64,000 bases of DNA from Actinomyces sp. AC-20-1 (GTDB lineage Bacteria > Actinomycetota > Actinomycetes > Actinomycetales > Actinomycetaceae): assembly GCF_023369555.1 (NCBI RefSeq), contig NZ_JACJVC010000009.1, positions 26,911 to 90,910 of the forward strand, written 5' to 3'. Below, piece after piece: positions 36,060-44,718 of the stretch. The position numbers were made by a program, and so were the translations under genes. Under the pieces are notes generated by a model. The model saw only the letters and a list, made by a program, of their open reading frames with translations, was not told the origin of the DNA and made no database searches. The first letter of the stretch is position 1; every line of letters begins with the position of its first letter.

Positions 36060-37373
36060 TCAGTCCAGTCCCGGCAGCCCGGCCACCTCGCGCGGCTGGT
36101 CGCCCAGCCGCCGCACGCCGTGCAGGTACCACAGGGCCACGCACCAGACGAACAGGACGAGGGCCGCCTGGGCCGGGCGCGACCAGCCGACGTCGGGCAG
36201 CACCAGCACGGCCACGCCCGCCGCCACGCACTCGGCCGTGTTGAACAGGACGTCGTAGATGGAGAAGGCGCGCCCGCGGTAGGCGTCGGCGGTGTCCGAC
36301 TGGACGATGGTGTCGACGGCGATCTTCGCGCCCTGGACACCGGCACCGAAGATGAGGAGCCCCACCGTCATGGCCGCCTGCGCGTGGGAGGCGACGAGCA
36401 CGAGCTGGCCGAGGCTCCCGCCCAGCAGGCACATGACGATCCAGGTGGAGGGGGCGACCCTCTCGTGGGCCAGGGGGGTGAGCACGATGGACAGGCCGTG
36501 CCCGGCGATCATGGCGCCCATGAGCGTGCCGAAGAGGGCGAGGCCGAGGTCCGCGTCCTCGGGGGCGGCCAGGAGGTTGCGGGAGGTGAGGATGATGGTG
36601 ATGAGCTGCATGCCGTAGACGAAGCGGTGCAGCGCCATGGTGCTCAGGGCCAGCCCGGGGGTGCCGCGGCGGCGCAGGTAGCGCACGGCGTCGGCGAGCT
36701 CGCAGACGGTGGCGGCCAGTGCCCGGGCGGTGCCCTCGGACGTGGGGTGCTCGGGGCCGAGCTCGCCCGCGCCCAGGCGTGTGACGACTGCGGCTGCGAG
36801 CACGTAGAGGACGACGGCGCTCACGAGGCTCGCGGCGTCCTGGACGGACCCGGCCGGAAGCAGCAGGCGAAGGATGATGCCGATGACGGCACCGGTCGCC
36901 GTCGCCGCGCCCCCCAGGGTGGGCACGAGGGAGTTGGCCACGAGCAGGCGCCGGTGGTCGATGACCTGCGGCAGGCCGGCGGACAGCACGGACAGCAGGA
37001 AGCGGTTGATGCCGAGGGCGACGAGGACGAGCACGTAGACGGCCGCCCCGGTGCCGGCGGCGTGGAGCACGAGGGCGGTCAGGGCGATGAGGCCGGCGCG
37101 CAGGAGGTTGCCCCACAGCAGGGTCTGGCGGCGGCGCCACCGGTCGATGAAGGGGCCGGTGAAGGGGCCGACGAGGGAGAAGGGCAGGAGCATGACGACG
37201 AGGGCGGAGGCGACCCCGGCCGCTGTCGTCATGTTCTGGGGCTGGAAGAAGAAGAGGGTGGCCAGGCCCGCCTGGACCATGCCGTCGCCGGTCTGGGAGA
37301 CCAGGCGCACACCCAGCAGGGTGCGGAAGGCGGGGACGGTGGCGAGGTCCTTGAGGTCGTCGGTCAACCGCAT
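36060..37373 (-). CDS. Major facilitator superfamily transporter
   Basis: This 437-residue, twelve-helix protein has the MFS loop signature GPFTGPFIDRWRRRQTLLWG between helices 2 and 3 and a matching second-half segment (DTADAYRGRAFSIYDVLFNT). It opens FRTLLGVRLVSQTGDGMVQA, as in MFS exporters of the major Actinobacteria multidrug type. It is divergent from a TetR regulator, the classic arrangement of a drug or metabolite exporter with its repressor. The ATG at 37373 has GAGAGG upstream. The substrate is unknown. Confidence 0.9.
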   Translation of the reverse strand: MRLTDDLKDLATVPAFRTLLGVRLVSQTGDGMVQAGLATLFFFQPQNMTTAAGVASALVVMLLPFSLVGPFTGPFIDRWRRRQTLLWGNLLRAGLIALTALVLHAAGTGAAVYVLVLVALGINRFLLSVLSAGLPQVIDHRRLLVANSLVPTLGGAATATGAVIGIILRLLLPAGSVQDAASLVSAVVLYVLAAAVVTRLGAGELGPEHPTSEGTARALAATVCELADAVRYLRRRGTPGLALSTMALHRFVYGMQLITIILTSRNLLAAPEDADLGLALFGTLMGAMIAGHGLSIVLTPLAHERVAPSTWIVMCLLGGSLGQLVLVASHAQAAMTVGLLIFGAGVQGAKIAVDTIVQSDTADAYRGRAFSIYDVLFNTAECVAAGVAVLVLPDVGWSRPAQAALVLFVWCVALWYLHGVRRLGDQPREVAGLPGLD

Positions 37374-37443
37374 GACCCCAGCCTCTCGCACCCGGCGGCG
37401 CTCGGGCGAGCCGGCGCCGTCGGGAGCGTGGCACCACCCCGGC

Positions 37444-37449
37444 TAGGAT
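37444..37449 (+). promoter_or_regulatory. Minus 10 box of a leaderless TetR transcript
   Basis: TAGGAT ends seven bases before the TetR ATG at 37457, with no ribosome site between them, so transcription should begin at or next to the start codon. Confidence 0.55.
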
Positions 37450-37456
37450 CCGCGTC

Positions 37457-38101
37457 ATGAGCCCCACGACCACCAAGCGCGTCCGACTCACCGCGGAGGA
37501 GCGGCGCGAGCAGATCGTCGAGGCCGCCACCGAGCTCGTCGCCCGCAAGGGCTTCAACGGCCTGGCCCTGCAGGAGGTCGCCGACGCCGTCGGCATCACC
37601 CAGGCGGGGCTGCTGCACTACATCGGCACGAAGGACGGCCTGCTCACCCTTCTGCTGTCGGACCGCTACGACCGTCAGGGCACCCCGCAGGACTTCATCG
37701 ACTCCGGCGACCGGGCCGCCACGCACCCGGACGGCATGAGCCTGCCCGCCTACCTGCGCTACCTCGTGGCCTACAACGAGGCCCGGCCCGCGCTCATGGG
37801 CCTGTACATGACGCTCGGCGCCGAGTGCGCCAACGACCCCGACCACCCGGCCTACGAGCGCTTCATCGACCGCCCCGACGCCGTGTGGGAGTACTACTCG
37901 CAGTTCACCTGGCGCCTGCCCCCCGAGGTCGAGGCCGACGGCGGCTGGGCGAGTATGCGGCCGTTGGTGGAGCTGGCGATCCAGGCCATGGACGGCGCGC
38001 AGACGCGCTTCTTCCGCCGTCCCACCGTGTCCCTCGCCGACCTGTGGGCGGCGTGGGAGGCCATCCTCTTCCCCTCCCCCACCTGGGACGGCTACCGCTG
38101 A
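37457..38101 (+). CDS. TetR/AcrR-family transcriptional regulator
   Basis: This 214-residue protein has the N-terminal TetR helix-turn-helix RREQIVEAATELVARKGFNG, LALQEVADAVGITQAGLLHY and IGTKDGLLTLLLSDRYDRQG. The C-terminal domain (LRYLVAYNEARPALMGLYMT) would bind the inducer. It is divergent from the MFS transporter and likely represses it. The mRNA appears leaderless (TAGGAT seven bases before the ATG). Confidence 0.93.
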   Translation: MSPTTTKRVRLTAEERREQIVEAATELVARKGFNGLALQEVADAVGITQAGLLHYIGTKDGLLTLLLSDRYDRQGTPQDFIDSGDRAATHPDGMSLPAYLRYLVAYNEARPALMGLYMTLGAECANDPDHPAYERFIDRPDAVWEYYSQFTWRLPPEVEADGGWASMRPLVELAIQAMDGAQTRFFRRPTVSLADLWAAWEAILFPSPTWDGYR

Positions 38102-38171
38102 GGGGCGGCTGGGAGATCCCGGCCGGGAGGCGGCCGGTGCGGCCCTGGCGCGCCGCGCCTATAGTCCCGCT

Positions 38172-39647
38172 ATGCGAGTGGCTGTGCCGGCGCGTCCAGG
38201 GAGCCCTACCCGGGCCGGAAGGCCACCAGCCCGGCCCGAGGTCCTGCCCGCGGTGCTGGCCGCGCTGCTGCTCCTGGCCCTCGTCCCCACCGCGCTGACG
38301 GCCTGCGCGCCCGGCCCCGCGTGGACCCGGCTCGACCCCGCCGCCGCACCGGTCTCCAACCCGCTCAAGGGGCTGCTGCCCTACGCCCCCGAGGACCCCG
38401 CGCAGGCGCCCACCTGGTCCGGTACGGCCCTGCCGGTGACGATGGAGTGGGTGTCCCTGCCGGTGTCCGACGTCGTGACCGGCCCCGGCACCTACGACTG
38501 GGACGCCCTGGAGGAGCACCTGGGGGCCGTTGCCGCGCGCGGTCACCAGGTGGTGCTGCGCTTCTACACCGACTTCCCGGGACGGCCCAGCGGCCTGCCC
38601 GGCTACCTGCTCGACCAGGGCGTCGAGACCCGTCCCTACACGGTGCACGGCAACGGCGGGACCGGCGCCTCCGTCAGCCCCGACTACGACGACCCGCGGG
38701 TCATGGACATGCTCACCGGCCTCATCCGAGCCCTCGGCTCCGCCTACGACGGCGACCCGCGGGTGGGCTTCATCACCCAGGGCCTCGTGGGCTTCTGGGG
38801 GGAGGGGCACACCTGGCCCTTCGACGGGCAGGTGTCGGCGGACAACCCGGCGGGCGAGGACTGGATGCCCTCCCGGGACCACCAGGCCCTGCTGCTCCTG
38901 GCCTGGGACGAGGCCTTCGACACCACCCCCACCCAGGTGCGCTACCCCACGGCCCTGACCACCGCCCACGACCTGGGCTACCACGACGACTCCTTCGGCT
39001 ACGCCACCCTGCCCGAGCAGGACTGGCACTTCTGGAGCCTCATGAGCGCCCAGGGGCCGACGGCGACCGGGGCGTGGCGCACCCGTCCCATGGGCGGCGA
39101 GATCTACCCGCCGCTCCAGTCCTGCGTCTTCGACGGCCCCGGGCGCTGCGAGCGGCAGGTGGGGCTGGCCGCCCAGGACCTCACCGAGGCGGTCGGGCTC
39201 ACCCACGCGACCTGGCTGCTGGCCGAGGAGGTCTTCGACCCGGGTCTCACGGGGCCGGCCCGCGAGCGCGCCCTGGCGCTCAACGCGCGGATGGGCTACA
39301 CGCTGACGGCGACGCGCTGGCGCCACGAGGCCGGGACCTCGGCGCTGGGCGTCGAGGTGTCCAACACCGGCGTCGCCCCCTTCTCCTACGACTGGGACCT
39401 GGAGGTCGTCGCGGTGGATGGGAGCGGCCGGGTGCTGGCCAGGACGGTGCTCGACGGCGACCTGCGCGCCCTCCTGCCCGGGCGGACCTCGCTGTGGACG
39501 GGGGCCCTGGACCCGCCGAGCGGGACGACGAGCCTGCTGCTGCGGGTCGTCAACCCGCTCGAGGGCGGGGCGGCGCTGCGCTTCGCCAACGCCGGGCAGG
39601 ACACGGTGCTGCCGGGCTACCTCACCCTGGGTCCTCCGAGCGGCTGA
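38172..39647 (+). CDS. DUF4832-like lipoprotein, putative polysaccharide-acting barrel protein
   Basis: This 491-residue protein has a lipobox in VPTALTACAPGP (Cys near residue 45), so it should be membrane-anchored on the outside. The mature part begins SNPLKGLLPYAPEDPA. Then come VTMEWVSLPVSD, YDWDALEEHLGAVAARGHQV and VVLRFYTDFPGRPSGLPGYL, which resembles the NPxRGF start and TIM-barrel first half of DUF4874/DUF4832 proteins. The C-terminal part (LTATRWRHEAGTSALGVEVS, NTGVAPFSYDW) fits a DUF4832 beta domain. Such proteins are often found near glycoside hydrolases, but no activity is established. TATAGT lies six bases before the ATG, so the transcript is probably leaderless. Confidence 0.7.
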   Translation: MRVAVPARPGSPTRAGRPPARPEVLPAVLAALLLLALVPTALTACAPGPAWTRLDPAAAPVSNPLKGLLPYAPEDPAQAPTWSGTALPVTMEWVSLPVSDVVTGPGTYDWDALEEHLGAVAARGHQVVLRFYTDFPGRPSGLPGYLLDQGVETRPYTVHGNGGTGASVSPDYDDPRVMDMLTGLIRALGSAYDGDPRVGFITQGLVGFWGEGHTWPFDGQVSADNPAGEDWMPSRDHQALLLLAWDEAFDTTPTQVRYPTALTTAHDLGYHDDSFGYATLPEQDWHFWSLMSAQGPTATGAWRTRPMGGEIYPPLQSCVFDGPGRCERQVGLAAQDLTEAVGLTHATWLLAEEVFDPGLTGPARERALALNARMGYTLTATRWRHEAGTSALGVEVSNTGVAPFSYDWDLEVVAVDGSGRVLARTVLDGDLRALLPGRTSLWTGALDPPSGTTSLLLRVVNPLEGGAALRFANAGQDTVLPGYLTLGPPSG

Positions 39648-39650
39648 GGC

Positions 39651-39696
39651 GGTCCGCCGTCGTCGGCCCCCCGGGGTGGGCGGGCGACGGCGGACC
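39651..39696. terminator. Bidirectional terminator, DUF4832-like and GH30 genes
   Basis: GGTCCGCCGTCG (39651-39662) and CGACGGCGGACC (39685-39696) form a perfect 12-bp stem between convergent genes, with a 22-nt GC-rich loop. Confidence 0.75.
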
Positions 39697-39720
39697 GGCC
39701 AGCTGCTCGGGCGGAGGGCC

Positions 39721-41109
39721 TCAGGCGAGGAGCTCGGCGGGCACCTCGAAGGTGGAGAAGGAGTCGGCCGGGAGGGTCGCCTCGATGATCTTGCCGTTGG
39801 CGGCGAAGGAGATCGGCATGGGCACCGACATGTCGTTCTGGGCGGCGATGACGACGCTGCCGTCCGGGTTGACGAAGGACAGGATGTTCTCGTAGCCCGT
39901 GTAGGACAGGGTCTTGACGAAGCGCGCGCCCTTCTGCACGAAGTGGGACAGGTGCTTGAACACGTAGTACTCGTGGTTGAACCGGTACTCGCTGGTGCCC
40001 GGGTCCACGGTGACGAAGGAGTTCTGGCTCCACCCCCAGCGTGAGACGCCGCCCTCGTCGAGGCAGAGGTTCCAGTAGTCGTAGACGTTGGCGCCGTTGT
40101 TGAAGTAGTGGCGCATCATGCCCCAGGCGTAGCGGGCGTAGCGCCAGTCGTTCTTGCCGTCGCCGCACTCCTGCTCGGACTGGTAGATCTTGAGCTCGGG
40201 GTGGCGCCAGTGGATCTTGGCGACCGCGCCCTTGCCGGCCCACTGGAAGCCGACACCGCCGATGCGCCCGCCGATCTCCTCGTCCGCCAGGACCTCCTCG
40301 ACCAGGCGCTCGTCGGCGCGCTCCATGGTGCCGAAGAAGACCTCGACGCCGCGGGCCTCCATCTGGGGCACGAGGTGGCGCAGGAAGCGGGCCAGGCCCG
40401 CCGGGGTCCAGGTGCAGGAGGGGAAGACCTGGTCGGAGTTGAACTCGTTCTGCGGCATCACCATGGAGATGTCGATGCCGCGCTCGGCGTAGGCGTCGAT
40501 GAACTTGCCGAAGTAGCGGGCGTAGGCGTCCAGGTGCTCGTCGTCGAGGATGAAGCCGTCCGTGCCCTCGGGGATGGCGCGGTCCGGGGTGAGGCCGTTG
40601 TCGTACTTGGTCTGCTGGGCCATGGGGGAGGGCACGCCGCAGGCGTAGTGGTTGTTGGTCTTCATCCAGGTGGGCGGGCACCACGGGGAGGCCCAGAGCC
40701 TGAGGTCGGCCCGCACGGCCTGGGCGGCCTTGATGAAGGGCACGAGGGTCTTCTCGTCATGCTCGATGGAGAAGTCCCTCAGCTCGAGGTCGCCGGGGGT
40801 CTCGTCGTAGGAGTACCAGTCGACGGAGAAGTCGTTGGCGCCCACGGGCATGCGGCACACGGAGGCGTTGGCGCCCTCGGGGGAGAAGATCTCCGTCATG
40901 ATGTCGGCGCGCTCGGCCTCGGTCAGGCGCGACAGGGAGGTCCAGCCGAGCTCGTTGAAGCAGACACCGAAGCCGTCGACCTCCTGCAGGGGCGCGTCGG
41001 TCTGGAGCAGGGCCTCGGGGAAGACGTCCATGTCGCGGACGGTGACGCCCTCCTGCTTCTGCCAGGGGGCGGTCTCGGTGGTGACGATCCAGGTGGGGGT
41101 GGCGGTCAT
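39721..41109 (-). CDS. GH30 glycosidase, possibly beta-1,6-galactanase type
   Basis: This 462-residue family 30 enzyme has no signal peptide. Landmarks are EVDGFGVCFNELGWTSLSRL, VCRMPVGANDFSVDWYSYDE and LWASPWCPPTWMKTNNHYAC. The acid/base Glu is in SMVMPQNEFNSDQVFP near residue 221, and the nucleophile Glu is in IYQSEQECGDGKNDWR near residue 313. GH30 covers beta-glucosylceramidases, beta-xylosidases and beta-1,6-galactanases. The adjacent GH42 gene and the galactan theme favour a beta-1,6-galactan or galactobiose substrate, by inference only. It lies 110 bp downstream of the GH42 gene in one operon. Confidence 0.85.
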   Translation of the reverse strand: MTATPTWIVTTETAPWQKQEGVTVRDMDVFPEALLQTDAPLQEVDGFGVCFNELGWTSLSRLTEAERADIMTEIFSPEGANASVCRMPVGANDFSVDWYSYDETPGDLELRDFSIEHDEKTLVPFIKAAQAVRADLRLWASPWCPPTWMKTNNHYACGVPSPMAQQTKYDNGLTPDRAIPEGTDGFILDDEHLDAYARYFGKFIDAYAERGIDISMVMPQNEFNSDQVFPSCTWTPAGLARFLRHLVPQMEARGVEVFFGTMERADERLVEEVLADEEIGGRIGGVGFQWAGKGAVAKIHWRHPELKIYQSEQECGDGKNDWRYARYAWGMMRHYFNNGANVYDYWNLCLDEGGVSRWGWSQNSFVTVDPGTSEYRFNHEYYVFKHLSHFVQKGARFVKTLSYTGYENILSFVNPDGSVVIAAQNDMSVPMPISFAANGKIIEATLPADSFSTFEVPAELLA

Positions 41110-41219
41110 GGGGGCTCCTGTGTGGTGCGTCGGTGCGGTGCTCTGGTGGTGCGGGTGGTGGGTGGCGACGGCGGTGCGGGGCCCGGGTGCGGGCGGCGCG
41201 CTGCCGTCGGGCAGGGGTC

Positions 41220-43334
41220 TCAGGCCCGGGTGCCCTCGAGGACGAGGACGCCCCAGGCGGGGACAGTGACGGCCTGGCCGGCGGCGAGCGCGGTGCCCAC
41301 CGGAGCGGTGGTGCCCAGGACGTCGGTGCCGGCCACCGGGAGGGTGAGCTCGACGTCGTCCTTGGAGTAGTTGAGGAGGTAGGCCAGGGGGTTGCCGGCG
41401 GCGTTGACGCCCTTGCGCACGGTGATGGTGCCGGCGAGCCCACCGGCCCAGTCGGTGACGCCGGCCCGGTCGGCCACGAGGGCGAGGACGGCGCGCACGA
41501 CCTCGGCCGAGGCCCAGGCGCCCAGGTGGGTGATGGCGCCGGAGCCGACCGTGCGGGTGGCGATGGCGGGGCCGGACCAGGCGTGGTGGTCGTAGGTGGC
41601 CAGGACCTCGACGTCGGAGCCGGTCTCAGGGGCCTCGGCGGGGGTGAGGAGCTCGAGGAAGTGGCTGAGGCTCAGGTCGGCGTCCTGGCCCAGGTGCTCG
41701 GCGAGGGCGCCGGAGGGGGCCAGGCGCACGCCGTCGGGCCTGGTGAACTGGTCGGTGCCCAGACCCAGCAGGCCGGACAGGCCGTGGGGCTGGCGGTCCG
41801 TCCACACCTGGACGTTCTCGTCGGCGACGGCGGTGCGGAAGGTGGTGACGAGGTGGCCGCCGCCGGTGGCGTAGGCGCGCAGGGTGTCGATGGTGGTCTG
41901 CGGGGCCGCGTAGAGGGCGGGGGTGATGAGGACGTCGTAGCGTTCCAGGCGCTCGAGCGGGGCGTCGGCGGGGACGATGTCGGCCTCGAGGTTGAGCTCG
42001 AAGAGGGCGTCGTAGACCCAGCGGAAGACGTCGTTGTAGTTGACGCCGCCGCCGGTGTACTTGCGGGGGAAGCCGCTGGCGATGGAGAACCACTCCAGGG
42101 CCGTGCAGGCCTCGTTGGAGACCATGACGGCGATCCTGTTGGTCTTGGTCAGCCCTGCCAGGCTGGCGGCGTGCTCCTTCATCTCCCGGCCCAGGACACC
42201 GGCCTCGAGGTAGGTGGGGTTGGCGGAGTAGTCCTGGGAGAGCAGACCCTTCCAGTAGGTCTCGAAGGAGTTGTGGATGGAGCCCCAGTGCCAGTACATG
42301 ACGCCGCAGGCGCCGGAGGCCAGGTGGGAGTAGCCCTGCAGGCGCAGCTGGCCGGGGTAGGGCAGCCAGCCCATCTGGCCCTGGGCCTGGGTCTCGAGGA
42401 CGAGGTAGGGGGCGCCGTCCTTGAGGGAGCGGTTGATGTCGCCGCCGAAGGCGATCTCCTTGCCGGTGAGCTGGTCCTCACCAGGGTGGTAGATGTCGAC
42501 GCCGGCCAGGGTGACGGCCTGGGCGGCCTTGAAGTGGTCGACGGCGGGCTGGATGCCGAAGGAGTGGCCGCGCCACTCGTAGTCGAAGTTCTGGGTGACG
42601 AACTGGTCCTCGCGGCGGTAGTCGTCGACGATGGCGCGCTGCCAGGTGAGGAAGTCGGTGACGAGGCTGCGGCGGAACTCGTCGAAGGCGGCACCCAGTG
42701 AGCCGTTGACGGTGAGGCTGACGTCCGGGAACTCCTCCCAGGTGTTGACGCGGTTGGCCCAGTAGTTGAGGCCGTAGGCGGCGTTGAGGGCGTCGAGGTC
42801 GCCGTTGAAGCGGGCCTTGAGCGAGTCGACGAAGGCGCGCTGGATGCCGGCGTTGTAGGCGTCGTAGTACTTGGTCTCGTTGTCGAGCTGGAAGCCGATG
42901 ACGTTCGGGCGCGGCGCGGTGTGCTCGACGAGGGCGCGGATGGCCTGCTCGCCGTAGTAGCGGTAGGCGGGGGCCGTGATGTCCATGTTCTGTCGGGGCC
43001 CGTACTGGTTGAGCTGGCCGGAGGCGGCCACGCCCATGACCTCGGGGTGGCGGGCGGCGAGCCAGGTGGGCACGGCGGCGGTGGGGGTGCCGATGATGAC
43101 GTCGAGGCCGTGGGCCTGGGCGGCGTCGATGGCGCGGTCGATGTGGTGCCAGTCGAAGACGCCGGGGGCGGGGTTCCAGGTGCCCCAGGTGAACTCGGCG
43201 ATGCGGATGGTGGTGAAGCCGGCGTCGACCATCATCCGCATGTCGCGCTCGAGGCGGTCCTCGCCCGCGGAGGCGGGGGTGTACTCGTCGTAGTAGGCGG
43301 CCCCGAACACGAGGCGCTGCGTCTGCTCTGTCAT
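41220..43334 (-). CDS. GH42 beta-galactosidase (second copy)
   Basis: This 704-residue family 42 enzyme is distinct from the copy at 31.9 kb. It contains RLVFGAAYYDEYTPASAGED and TTIRIAEFTWGTWNPAPGVF. The acid/base Glu is in VIGFQLDNETKYYDAYN near residue 154, and the nucleophile Glu is in PYLVLETQAQGQMGW near residue 313. The trimer-interface and C-terminal beta domains (GVLVLEGTRA end) follow. No signal peptide is present. Differences around the acid/base region (QLDNE against VHNEYG) suggest another GH42 branch, perhaps acting on different linkages. GGAGG precedes the ATG, and an AT-rich 20-bp palindrome overlies the promoter. GH30 is co-transcribed. Confidence 0.94.
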   Translation of the reverse strand: MTEQTQRLVFGAAYYDEYTPASAGEDRLERDMRMMVDAGFTTIRIAEFTWGTWNPAPGVFDWHHIDRAIDAAQAHGLDVIIGTPTAAVPTWLAARHPEVMGVAASGQLNQYGPRQNMDITAPAYRYYGEQAIRALVEHTAPRPNVIGFQLDNETKYYDAYNAGIQRAFVDSLKARFNGDLDALNAAYGLNYWANRVNTWEEFPDVSLTVNGSLGAAFDEFRRSLVTDFLTWQRAIVDDYRREDQFVTQNFDYEWRGHSFGIQPAVDHFKAAQAVTLAGVDIYHPGEDQLTGKEIAFGGDINRSLKDGAPYLVLETQAQGQMGWLPYPGQLRLQGYSHLASGACGVMYWHWGSIHNSFETYWKGLLSQDYSANPTYLEAGVLGREMKEHAASLAGLTKTNRIAVMVSNEACTALEWFSIASGFPRKYTGGGVNYNDVFRWVYDALFELNLEADIVPADAPLERLERYDVLITPALYAAPQTTIDTLRAYATGGGHLVTTFRTAVADENVQVWTDRQPHGLSGLLGLGTDQFTRPDGVRLAPSGALAEHLGQDADLSLSHFLELLTPAEAPETGSDVEVLATYDHHAWSGPAIATRTVGSGAITHLGAWASAEVVRAVLALVADRAGVTDWAGGLAGTITVRKGVNAAGNPLAYLLNYSKDDVELTLPVAGTDVLGTTAPVGTALAAGQAVTVPAWGVLVLEGTRA

Positions 43335-43363
43335 CGTTGACCTCCTACGGCGTCCTCGCCACG

Positions 43364-43383
43364 TATCTAGTATTTACTAGATA
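43364..43383 (-). promoter_or_regulatory. 20-bp AT-rich palindromic operator before GH42-GH30
   Basis: TATCTAGTA-TT-TACTAGATA is a perfect inverted repeat ending 30 bp before the GH42 ATG. It is strikingly AT-rich for this genome and includes TACTAG/TAGATA minus 10-like hexamers. A dimeric regulator encoded elsewhere is implied. Confidence 0.65.
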
Positions 43384-43442
43384 GTAGGGCATGGGTGGGC
43401 GCAGGGGAAGGGGCAGCGACGGGCACGTCGTCGCGCAGCGCG

Positions 43443-43476
43443 CTGCCCCGCCCCCTGTCGGTCGGGGGCGGGGCAG
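43443..43476 (-). terminator. Terminator of the serC-serA operon
   Basis: CTGCCCCGCCCCC (43443-43455) pairs perfectly with GGGGGCGGGGCAG (43464-43476) around an 8-nt loop, 27 bp after the serA stop. Confidence 0.85.
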
Positions 43477-43503
43477 CCTGGGCGAGCAGTGGCGAGGCGG
43501 GTC

Positions 43504-44691
43504 TCAGGCCTTGGCCGGGATGGCGCGTGCGGAGATGACGCCCTCGATGGTGCTCAGCTCCTCCAGGACGCGGCCGTCCACCGCCCCGTCGATGTCAACG
43601 AGCGTCACCGCGATCTCACCGCGCGAGCGGTTGAGGAGGTTGGCGATGTTGTGGCCCGCCTGGGCGACGATGGTCGAGACCTGACCGACCATGTTCGGCA
43701 CGTTGCGGTTGACGATGACGAGGCGGTGCGTGCCCGGCTCGCGGGTCATGACGGCCTCGGGGAAGTTGACCGAGTTGCGCACCTGCCCGTCCTCGAGGAA
43801 GCCGCGCAGCTCGTCGACGGCCATGACCGCGCAGTTGCGCTCCGCCTCCTTCGTCGAGGCCCCCAGGTGCGGCAGCGAGATGCACTTGGGGTGCTTGTGC
43901 ACCGCCGTCGACGGGAAGTCGCAGACGTAGCCGCGCAGGTAGCCCTGGTCCAGGGCGGAGACGACGGCGGCCTCGTCGACGATCTCGGCACGGGCGAAGT
44001 TCAGGATGACGGCGGAGTGCTTCATCATCGCCAGGTGCTGGGTGGACACGAGGCCGCGGGTCGCCTCGATGAGGGGCACGTGGACGGTGAGGATGTCCGC
44101 CTGGGTGAAGACGTCCTCGATGGTGCGGGCGCGCTCGACCTCCGAGGACAGGTTCCAGGCGTGGTCGACGCTGATCGCCGGGTCGAAGCCGATGACCTTG
44201 AGGCCCAGGCCCAGGGCGGCGTTGGCGACCTGGACGCCGATGGCTCCCAGGCCGATGACGCCGAGGGTCTTGCCGGGCAGCTCGAAGCCGACGAACTGCT
44301 TCTTTCCGGCCTCGACGGCTCTGGAGATGGCGGCGTCGTCGCCCTCGAGCTCGTGGGCGAAGCGGGCCGCAGGGATGAGGTTGCGCGAGGCGATGAACAG
44401 GCCGGCGAGGACGAGCTCCTTGACGGCGTTGGCGTTGGCGCCGGGGGTGTTGAAGACCGGCACGCCGCGCTCGGTCATGGCGGCCACGGGGATGTTGTTC
44501 GTGCCGGCGCCGGCACGGGCGATGGCGAGGACGGTGTCCGGGACCGGGGTGTCGTGCAGCTTGGCGGAGCGCACGAGCAGGGCGTCCGGCGAGGCGACGG
44601 CCTCACCGACCTCGTAGACCTCGGCGGGGAATCGGGTCAGGCCGGAGCCCGAGATAGCGTTGAGGGTCCTGACGCGGAACTGCTTGGTCAC
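43504..44691 (-). CDS. serA: D-3-phosphoglycerate dehydrogenase
   Basis: This is the first enzyme of serine biosynthesis, oxidising 3-phosphoglycerate with NAD+. It has 395 residues. The catalytic domain has LLVRSAKLHD and ARAGAGTNNIPVAAMTERGV. The NAD-binding turn is LGVIGLGAIGVQVANAALGL and the active-site region is ISLPHLGASTKEAERNCAVM. The C-terminal ACT domain (HRLVIVNRNVPNMVGQVSTI, EIAVTLVDIDGAV) usually mediates serine feedback. It lacks the long intervening domain of mycobacterial SerA, so it is the shorter type. It follows serC by 27 bp on the same strand. No serB is in the window. Confidence 0.95.
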   Translation of the reverse strand: MTKQFRVRTLNAISGSGLTRFPAEVYEVGEAVASPDALLVRSAKLHDTPVPDTVLAIARAGAGTNNIPVAAMTERGVPVFNTPGANANAVKELVLAGLFIASRNLIPAARFAHELEGDDAAISRAVEAGKKQFVGFELPGKTLGVIGLGAIGVQVANAALGLGLKVIGFDPAISVDHAWNLSSEVERARTIEDVFTQADILTVHVPLIEATRGLVSTQHLAMMKHSAVILNFARAEIVDEAAVVSALDQGYLRGYVCDFPSTAVHKHPKCISLPHLGASTKEAERNCAVMAVDELRGFLEDGQVRNSVNFPEAVMTREPGTHRLVIVNRNVPNMVGQVSTIVAQAGHNIANLLNRSRGEIAVTLVDIDGAVDGRVLEELSTIEGVISARAIPAKA

Positions 44692-44718
44692 GGTGTGTCC
44701 TTCCGTCGGTGACGCGGG

